From Dirofilaria immitis (Eukaryota > Nematoda > Chromadorea > Rhabditida > Onchocercidae), in NCBI GenBank assembly GCA_024305405.1, contig JAKNDB010000087.1:9364501-9428500 (forward strand): a stretch of DNA of 64,000 nucleotides. Direction: 5' to 3'. Shown here piece by piece: positions 55,804 through 64,000 of the stretch (positions within the stretch are counted from its first letter, which is position 1; each line of letters begins with the position of its first letter). The translations under genes were made by a program, and so were the position numbers. The notes under the pieces were generated by a model. That model had not been told where the DNA came from, ran no database searches, and saw nothing but the letters and a program-made list of their open reading frames with translations.

Positions 55804-58800
55804 TCATTTTTCAGTAGTATTGTCATGCTGATTTTTTTGCATGAGACGGTATCTATGAGCAGCTTTACGATAAGCATACGTATCAATAATCAAATAGATT
55901 CCTCTCTCGTCTTTCATGCATTCATGCATACTATTGTAAAAAACAGCGTTGTTGGGATTGATTTAAGGAATGCTTCACCACGACTTTTAGAATTCCATAG
56001 TAATTGCTTGAGAAATTCATCTTCTGTTAATTCATTGGTTGGAATATCGTATTCGTATTGCTTTAAAATAATGATCATAAAAGAAAGAACTACAAAAATC
56101 ATACTCTTACCATAATATTTATACAATGCTACCGTACTAGCAGTACTAGCACGTGGTTATATTATCGTAATATTTATTTCGGTGATAATGACACAAATTA
56201 CCATTACCAGCTTGTATTCATTAATTTTCGCCTTAGCAATGCGTATGTCCTCGTCAGACATTCCAGGTATCCAGTCACGTGTTCTTGCAACTTTTAGTTC
56301 TTGTACGTCATTCCATAATTTGCGAAATTTATCACCAACAAAAATTTTGATCGATGGTGGTACATATTTTGGAAGCCCATGCTTGACCTATAATTATTCC
56401 AAAATATTTGCTAATTATCATTTCATAAAAACTAGTCGATTTCAATTATAAAAGAAATAGAATATTAACATTTACCAATTAATGAATTAATTATAAAGAC
56501 TTTTTTTAAATTTATTATATAAGGAGTAAATCAGATGAGTCAATTGATATTAAGATATAAAAGTTTTTAAATCATTTTGTTTATAAAGCATTTAAAAAAG
56601 AATCCTGAATCATTCATCGTTTAATTATTTGTACTTTATAGGTGAGACTTATGGAAGGAAAAAGGTTAGCAATGTAAAACCTTCTCTTTCTTCCTCTCTT
56701 TTAAGGATTTCATTCAAAATTCATGTCATTAGTTTTAATATTTTGTAAAATTAAAAATCGATTATTAATAAGAGAAACCTGCATATTTTGCAACTTATTC
56801 AAATGTTCCTCAATATTCTTCCAACATTTTGCATGATAGCATAAACTATTCCATAGTGTTTCCGCCATACATGCATTAATTTGTTTTGGATGTTGTAATT
56901 TTGGTAATTTCATTCTCTGCAATTCTCGCTTTTAATATCGAACAAAAAATTAATAATATAGAATTTATGGAATAATTCAAAAATATTATAAAATCTTTCA
57001 TGCTATAAATATACGAAATAATAAAAAAGATTTTGTATTATAGAAAATTTGTAATGTCTTTTAGACAAATTCTAAATCTCAGTATAAAGGTCTTTCGATA
57101 TGCTAATAAAGTTTATATGCATTTTTAAGATGTTAAGGATTCTGCTAACTATCTGAAATGTTGTTAAGGATCAAAGATTTGCATATTTGAAATATTGTCC
57201 ATCTTTCATTATTTGTTCTGATAACAAAACCCCTTGCATAATAAATGGTAGTTAGCTACTGCTCACTAGAAAGATGAAGAATCACGGATACAAAAAGGAG
57301 TTATTAGCTAGTCAACTGATAATATCAGTGCTAGATCCAGATAGTATAAACGAACAGACGAATCTTGGTGAGGAAGGGCGAAGTTATTCAATCGACTTTG
57401 CAACCAATAGCCTCTAATTCAATCGAACTCAGTTAGACCAAGTCCACCTTCTGTTGCAATTAACTGATTAATTTCAATCGTAATATTATCTGATTCTATT
57501 CTATCTTATAATTTTAATAAAGAAGTAAATCCTTCGCCCTTTCTCATCGAGATTCCTCCGTACCATACCACAAAAAAACTTACCGATAGAATTATTACAT
57601 GAATTATATGTAAAGATTTATCGACTGCTATTCAAAAGAATAAAAGAAAGAAATCATGAAAACATGATGACACAAGTTATATTCAATTTTATTCTTATTT
57701 TCTTTACTATTTTGAAACTTAAAATGATTTTGATTCAAATTAAAAATGAACCAAAACTTTAAGCATTGGTAAAATATATCGATACATACTCGTAAACCTC
57801 GTACAGTCATAGCAGCGCATTCAGTGTAACTTTCGGAAAAATAACCACCTTCCAAAACAGCCAAAATTTTATTAGGCCACAAGTCATCCAGCATTTTCAT
57901 AATATGACCATATCTATATTAAATTGCTTTTTAAAACATTTTTATTACTGCAAAGTAAACAATTTTTTCCCTTTTTGGTATTCATTTTTTACTAGATTAC
58001 TATTCTCGGTAAAAATCTGAATTTTGAGGCTGAGAATTTGAGAAATTTTCAGGAAATAAATCAAGCAAACCCGTGAGCTTTAATGCCTTGTCCATGTTCT
58101 AGCAAGCCATCATAGTAAGCGCTATCGAATCCAAGCGCTAGAAGTACTAATTCAGGTTGATACTCTTGGGCAATCGGTATTACAAGATGCCGGAGAGCAC
58201 CAATATAATCACCTTCCGTATTCATCGCACAATTCAAAGGAATGGATATTATATTACCTAATAATATAATTAAGCCAAATGATATATTGAATTCAAGCAA
58301 AATACGATACTTTATTTGTTGGAAAATTAAAATAACCGTCTCATCTACTGAAAATTAGATAATATAATAGACTTACGTATGTTATAATATGCAGCAGATA
58401 TTTTTGCATATTATCGATCGTTTGTTAATCAATCATTTCTTATATCACCTTTTACTTGATCTTTTGTAACGTACGTTTGATATTATCATAATTCATATAA
58501 AATGATATTCTCTCATGAAATATATATGTATATATTTATATATATATATATTATTTTTAACTGATTCAAATACTATGTTCATTTATCTTAGATTACAATA
58601 TATCTCATGAGACTAGCTAGCCACAATTGTTCTAAAGCCACCATATTACCATATTTGTTGTCGTAATCATACTTTTCCTCATAGGGCCAAAAGCTCCATA
58701 ATGATAAGCGTGAAAATTAATGTATAAAAATCGATTATCGCCTTTAAGAGAATGATATAATCCATTGCCGCAATGATAGTCCAAATCAATCACAAGAATC

Positions 58801-60072
58801 TACAAATTATTGTTCTACTTTCTTTAGCAGTCGATTTTAGTTATTTTTAAATAATCCATTAGAATGCAAACATTTCGTCTTTTTTGCTTTCTAATAAATA
58901 TAACTGACATTTATCAACGTTTATTATTTCTTAAATTCTAATATCAATAGAAGCTTTTAACCTTTGAACTTCTTGAACTGTTTTAACTCTAATTTCAAAA
59001 TTTATTATAGTATGAGCAAACTTTCTGATGATATAATTAAAATTATAATAAAATTTGAATTTTTATTGATTCTGGATGATCTTTTCAAATATATGATCTT
59101 CTATTAATTAACAAAATTTATTGAATATCTCATCTTGTTGATGTTGCATTTTTCAACAGCATATTTGGCAGCAATAGCGATATTATTAAAAATACAAAAT
59201 CCTTGCGGCAGTTTGCCGTATGAATGATGACCTGGTGGTCGTACAATTGCAAAACCATTACCGATCCTGAAATGTAACTAACAGTATTTCGTTAGAGTAC
59301 ATCATCATAATCGATAATTTATTGATTAGACAAAATAAGCATATGTATACATTTAACGTTATGCGATATACTTTTAAAATTATAAATAACTAACTAATAT
59401 AATTAAATATTTGAACAAATAAGATGTATGTATATATAGGGTGGTGATAGAAATTATATTTCTTAAAGTGAAAATATATGATATATTTTGTTTATGAATA
59501 AATAAACAATTAAAATTAATCACATATTTATTTCGGAAGAAAAGTTTGCAATGATATTCATGTGATAAACAAACCTGCCCTCAATATTAGCCCGTATAAG
59601 ATCAATGACTCCACCAACAGCAAGTCGAGCAATATAGACACTATCAGGACATAACCAAAGTAATTCATGTCCTTTGCAGTATTCCTCCAATTCCTCCACT
59701 GTTTTCATTTCTTCAAGTTCTTTAATCAACTCATGAGGATGATTTAGGCAAAGCTCCCAATCTTCTGCTTCTCGAACTTTTATCTTCAATATTTAATTTT
59801 TATTGTTGATTTATTTTTTTATAAATTAGAAAAAGGAGAAACTTTTGAAGTCGCTCCCTATGATATTTCCAGAAGCGTTTTAATATGAAACATCTACTGC
59901 AATTTCAGAAATTAAATATAACAAACATTTATTGCATCTTTAAGTAAGCCATCATTTTGTAGCCTAGAATGGATTAAGACAGTTCGTTCCGGTCGTTCTT
60001 CGGTTTTCCCTTTGGATCATATGGATTTGCATGCAGTTGCATGATATCATCATAAACATAACCAAACATCAT
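55804..60072 (-). CDS. Class II histone/protein deacetylase (HDAC6/10-like)
   Basis: Zinc-dependent lysine deacetylase of about 520 residues with one catalytic domain. Exons: 59927-60106 (ATG at 60072), 59575-59783, 59113-59266, 58650-58799, 58071-58257, 57790-57913, 56779-56928, 56208-56387, 55804-56060. Motifs in order: [11 protein letters not shown] and ERPERTV at the N-terminus, VRPPGHHS with the two active-site His, [17 protein letters not shown] with the zinc-binding Asp and His, [11 protein letters not shown] with the zinc-binding Asp, and LEGGYFSES with the catalytic Tyr. Class IIb enzymes share the N-terminal YDxxMxxH and ERPER words. The C-terminal part ([15 protein letters not shown], then [16 protein letters not shown]) is unassigned. 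One base is missing in homopolymers at 60004-60007, 58689-58692 and 55938-55943; with these restored, the junctions I checked are in phase. The two tandem domains of HDAC6 are not present. Confidence 0.9.
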
Positions 60073-60106
60073 TAATACTAATTGATTGTAGCACTTGCCG
60101 TAACGA

Positions 60107-60116
60107 CTGCAAAAAA
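60107..60116 (-). promoter_or_regulatory. Probable trans-splice acceptor of the HDAC gene
   Basis: A TTTTTTGCAG acceptor lies about 34 bp before the first ATG, with no coding exon recognised upstream. It fits spliced-leader addition; an ordinary intron with a 5' UTR exon is also possible. Confidence 0.45.
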
Positions 60117-61800
60117 TGCTCGGAATTTATTAATGGTTTAAAAATGATAAGAAGAATATGAGACATATTGGTCCAAATAATAAAGATAAAAAATATGCGA
60201 GAAGAAGATGATAATGAAGTGATATTTTTGAACATACAAATTATAATAGGAAAAGTTAAAATTCAATCTTTCGTTGGAACGAACTATTAATGATTTCATT
60301 CAGATTGATTGAAGCTGCTAATAATTAAGATTAAAAAGATATATGACAGTCAAATAAACAAAGTTATAATCAGATTCGACAATGATGATGGATTAGAAAA
60401 AGTCCGAAGATGGAAAAACTGAAATTGTGTTTCTGATAAACACTTAGAATCTCTAAATATTGCTTATTTTTAATCCTCTTATTGTGTAGATTTTTGAAAA
60501 TATTTCGCATGAATATTTAATTTCCTTATTTAAACTATTTTATGAGAAAGTTAACAAACGATTCTAATCAGCGTGGAAAAAGACTAATTTGTAAATACAT
60601 CTATTCTATAATTTCCCAGTATCATTAGCAATATTTCTTAGTAAGAACTGGCAACACTGATAAATTGAATATATATTTTCGATAATAATATAGCATAAAT
60701 ATAAAAAAAAAAACAAATATTTAAAATATTCAAATGAAAAAGTTTGAGCTTTCTTTGCAGAAAATTAAGATTAAGGGAACGCTTAAAAATCAGAAATTAG
60801 AAATTAGAAACGTTGGGGAAAAAACATCCTTCTGGTATGCAAGAAAATTTTCCACTAAATAATTTTATGAAATATTTTTTATTGTTTCAATAATAATACC
60901 GATATTAAAAGAAGGAAAAACTTATACAACTATATCTGAATTCTGAAATTGGATAAAATTGAAGCGATTTGATGACATCATTTGAATTTTCTAACCAACA
61001 TTAATTGAATTATCTGGAAATGTTGGTTCATCTATTTATCGTTTTTTGTTTCTCGATTCTTTCTTCTTCTATTTACAAATGATAAATGAAGGAGATGATG
61101 CTCGATAAAATGATGTCAATATCACTTCTATTATCCCAATATAATTTCGTCTGTTTAAGCACAAAATATTAATAGCCAAAAATAAATCAACTACTATTAG
61201 CATTTCTAAATGATATTTATTGGCATTTTTAAATGATATTTAAATATTTTCTGTTATTTAATGAATAATTAATTTTAAGTATGCCTTATTTTAGAGCATA
61301 AATTTGCATAAATTTTCATTTCAATATGCATAAATTATTGAATTATTAAATTTTAATTTCAAAAATTTTTGTAAATTTATATTATATTAATGAAATGTTA
61401 AAGTATTAATATATAAATTTCCAATATATTTCAAATTCTTTATAATAAAATTTTAAAAATTGAAAATCAAATTTACCTTTTAAGAAGATTAATATGAAAA
61501 AAATTAATTGTTAAAATATTAGGTATATGGTAGCATATGAGAGAAATCGAAAAATAGTACGGTTTCTATATTTAATGTCATGTGAGAGATGGAGAGTGCG
61601 AAAAGAGTTTTCTCGTTTCTATTATTTGAAAAAGAAGCTAAGAAAAAAATAGCTTAGCAGTATGAGAAATTCGAATGCTTTTCTAAATGGATACATTGAT
61701 TTCGAATGCAACTTTCGCGTCCCAAGTTAGAAACTAAGGCTTGTAGTTTCGGCATTGCTATGTGGTTAGTGATGATGATTGTTGCTGTTATTGTATTTTT
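60117..61800. other. Intergenic / unrecognised upstream exons
   Basis: I find no conserved coding exon. If the exon at 61807-62003 belongs to a live gene, its earlier exons should be here, but I could not pick them out. Confidence 0.4.
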
Positions 61801-61806
61801 TTCCAG

Positions 61807-62003
61807 GATTTACCATCACCAATTACCTGAATACAGTTGTAGATATATTTGCCATCTCATATTATAAGATGCATCAATCATTACTTAAATTTGAGCAAAT
61901 TCGTGGAATGGTTGGAATGGTTTTGTTTGACTTGTCATTTCTACTTTCTTTCATGAATAGTTGTATTGAACAGATGCCTCAAGGTTATCTTCGTCGTTCA
62001 TGA
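61807..62003 (+). CDS. Orphan terminal exon, membrane-type protein of unknown family
   Basis: A TTTTTTTCCAG acceptor opens a frame of about 65 codons to a TGA stop: FTITNYLNTVVDIFAISYYK, then HQSLLKFEQIRG, then a hydrophobic segment (MVGMVLFDLSFLLSFMN) and the end GYLRRS. Amino-acid use looks like real protein and not translated AT-rich noise, and there is one likely membrane segment. I do not recognise the family, and no upstream exon was found, so it could be a 3' exon of a gene with short exons or a leftover fragment. Confidence 0.45.
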
Positions 62004-62750
62004 TTAAATATTTTTATTTCTTTTACTTTGCTTAAATTACTATATGAATGTTTGAAATGAAAGATGTGCTTAATCTTTATTCTCACTTATCTCATACTGG
62101 TTAAAGAAATTATCAAAGAGATTGACGTAAGATTCTAAAATAAAAGTAGTTCGCATGTATGGCGAATTAACAGTGCTAAATTTCAAGAAGATTCGACATT
62201 AGAAAGTTTGAATTGAGTAAGGACTAATAGCATTAGTGAAATTCATAAAACATTATATTTTCTGTTGTGATGAGATTTGAAAGACTGGATAAAATATTGT
62301 TTTGCGGCGAATATAAGAATAGCTCATTTTGTGAAAGATAATCACGAACAGTTATGGCGATTCTCAATTCTGATTAATGCACTGGAAATGATAGATAGAA
62401 GTACGAAGATATTTTGTTTTTTTTTGATTGTTATGTTGTTATTTTGGTTGTTATCGAGATTATTTTCTATAGCATGACAATATTAAAGTTAGTAAGCAAT
62501 CAAATTTTATAAGTTGTTACATAAAAGTTGATTTTTTCGCATTAATTCGTTTGTTGCTTATATAAGAAATCAACGAAACAAAATGAAATACAGGTATACA
62601 TAAAATTTCTTTTATTTTATTTCGTTTTATTGTTTGCTACTTTTTTGGATTGATTTTTCGTGTTATGTGGCTCCAATATTTCGTCTTCAAGGAAATGATG
62701 GTTTATTGTACTCCAGTTTACAGTTTATTGTAATTAATATGAACTTATCC
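62004..62750. other. Intergenic before ALG3
   Basis: AT-rich; nothing recognised. The promoter of ALG3, or the intercistronic gap if it shares an operon with the upstream exon, would be here. Confidence 0.4.
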
Positions 62751-62760
62751 TCCATTTCAG
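62751..62760 (+). promoter_or_regulatory. Trans-splice acceptor directly before the ALG3 ATG
   Basis: TCCATTTCAG ends at the base before the ATG. An acceptor touching the start codon is typical of nematode spliced-leader addition. Confidence 0.6.
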
Positions 62761-64000
62761 ATGTCCTCATTAATCACGTTTCTATTTCACATCAATCCAG
62801 TAAATTTCAAAATATTTGCCTCATTGCTGTGTTTATTTGATACCATTTTATGTACGCTGGTCATCCGGAAAGTAGCATGTAAGTTCTTTTTATGGTTGGA
62901 AAGATCTATCTTCAAGCAGAAGTAAACTGTTTGCTTAAATGGTTTGTTCATCTGATAAAAAACAGTATTTGCAGATACCGAAATAGACTGGTCTACTTAT
63001 ATGCAACAGGTGAATTGTTATGAACGAGGAATTTATAATTACTCAAAAATTGAAGGTGATACCGGTCCCATCGTGTTAGTTAATTTCTAAATTTATTATA
63101 AAAAAAAAAGGGAAAGGAAGTTTCTTTTAAGAAAAGGTTTCTTTTGCTAAACAATTTACTTTTTCTATAAGATTCATGAAGTGCTATTGAGTGGAACTTA
63201 GAAGTCTTAGTGACAGCGAGGTTGATACATCTGAATACAGTTGTTTTAATCCTTTGAGCGTTTTGCTATCTCGGGAATGTAAGTAAATCTCTTCAATAAA
63301 TTTTGACATATTAATGAATTAACGACAGATAATTTAGAAGCAGATATTTACAGCAAGATGAATAAGATTTCGTTGAGAAAAATATTTTTTAAATCATCAA
63401 ATGAATCTGATCAAATAATTTGCAGGTATCCAGCTGGTCATATTTGGTTTTATTTAATCCTTTCTCATATCACCAACGCTGGAAAAGATATCCGCACGGC
63501 GCAATATATTTTCGAATTTTTATATTTGACGAGCTTATTATTAGTTTTCCGTATATATTATATGAGCTGTAAAGTAAGTTTTGAAATAAATTTCATATTA
63601 CAATTTGGAAAAGGAAATGTGGATTTCGAATTCTTACGATATACATGTTGGTTTAGGATTAATGATTTGAAAAAAATTTCATAGATAGTAGCAGTTTATG
63701 GAATGAAATTAAGATAGAATGATTTGATGGCTCTATCATGGTTTATTTTTGAGTCATTTGTTGGAAAACATATTACTCTTAATTAGCCTTGTAATGATAT
63801 CTACACTTATCAATCGTTTTTATTGCGATGAAAACTTACAAATTTCTCTTTCTTGAGATAAGCGAATTAATTCAGCATTGTTTCGAGGTAGATTATTTAC
63901 TTTTTTGCAGCTGCCTCCGTTTGTGCTCATTATATTATCTTGCATATCATATCGGATACACTCTATTTATCTTCTCCGATTATTCAATGATCCTGTTGCA
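62761..64000 (+). CDS. ALG3: ALG3, Dol-P-Man alpha-1,3-mannosyltransferase, 5' part
   Basis: ER-membrane enzyme that adds the first dolichol-phosphate-mannose-derived mannose to Man5GlcNAc2-PP-dolichol in N-glycan assembly. Exons: 62761-62878, 62975-63074, 63426-63573, and from 63911 past the window end; phases 1, 2 and 0 all match. The family's landmarks are clear: [12 protein letters not shown] near residue 42, GDTGPIVYPAGH across the exon 2/3 junction, [18 protein letters not shown] in exon 3, and [17 protein letters not shown] at the window edge. The first exon has a short lead and one membrane segment, as in ALG3 of other animals. No frame break was seen in this part. The 3' half lies outside the window. 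Confidence 0.95.

Overview
This window is eukaryotic and almost certainly from a nematode. It is very AT-rich. Its genes are split into many short exons by introns with nematode-type TTTCAG acceptors, and several first exons begin directly at a TTTCAG-like acceptor, as expected of spliced-leader trans-splicing. The gene set fits too: an F-spondin with a Kunitz domain, a peroxidase with a short cysteine-rich tail, a Y-box protein, and nematode chemoreceptor-type 7TM receptors. A filarial-like (Spirurina) worm is my best guess from composition and intron size; this is inference.

Layout. 1-2635 (+): 3' part of a lipid phosphate phosphatase (PLPP/PAP2). 3135-9774 (-): complete spon-1/F-spondin with 15 exons. 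11.7-33.5 kb: an accessory region with one apparently whole Srx-like 7TM receptor (24267-26485, -), several broken relatives on both strands, an adenylosuccinate-synthetase-like fragment, and inverted copies of a 2.8-kb piece of spon-1 and a 1.3-kb piece of a receptor pseudogene. 36413-39438 (+): Y-box/cold-shock-domain RNA-binding protein. 40565-53575 (-): a large haem peroxidase gene which I read as one double peroxidase, with a non-catalytic first half and a second half that keeps both key histidines. 55804-60072 (-): class II (HDAC6/10-like) deacetylase. 61807-62003 (+): orphan terminal exon. 62761-64000 (+): 5' part of ALG3, running off the window.

The conserved genes do not form one pathway. 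Spondin and the peroxidase are secreted matrix or cuticle-type products. PLPP and ALG3 are membrane lipid and glycosylation enzymes. The Y-box protein and the HDAC regulate mRNA and acetylation.

Two features govern how the window should be read. First, nearly every long conserved gene carries isolated one-base losses, always in short homopolymers, while its exon phases otherwise match; this looks like homopolymer collapse in a long-read assembly and not real gene decay. Second, the two inverted duplications are interleaved (A, A', inverted A, inverted A'), so a simple fold-back read does not explain them. I saw no CRISPR array, tRNA, rRNA or spliced-leader RNA gene, and no convincing new defence-type or mobile system. 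The most interesting biology is the double peroxidase.
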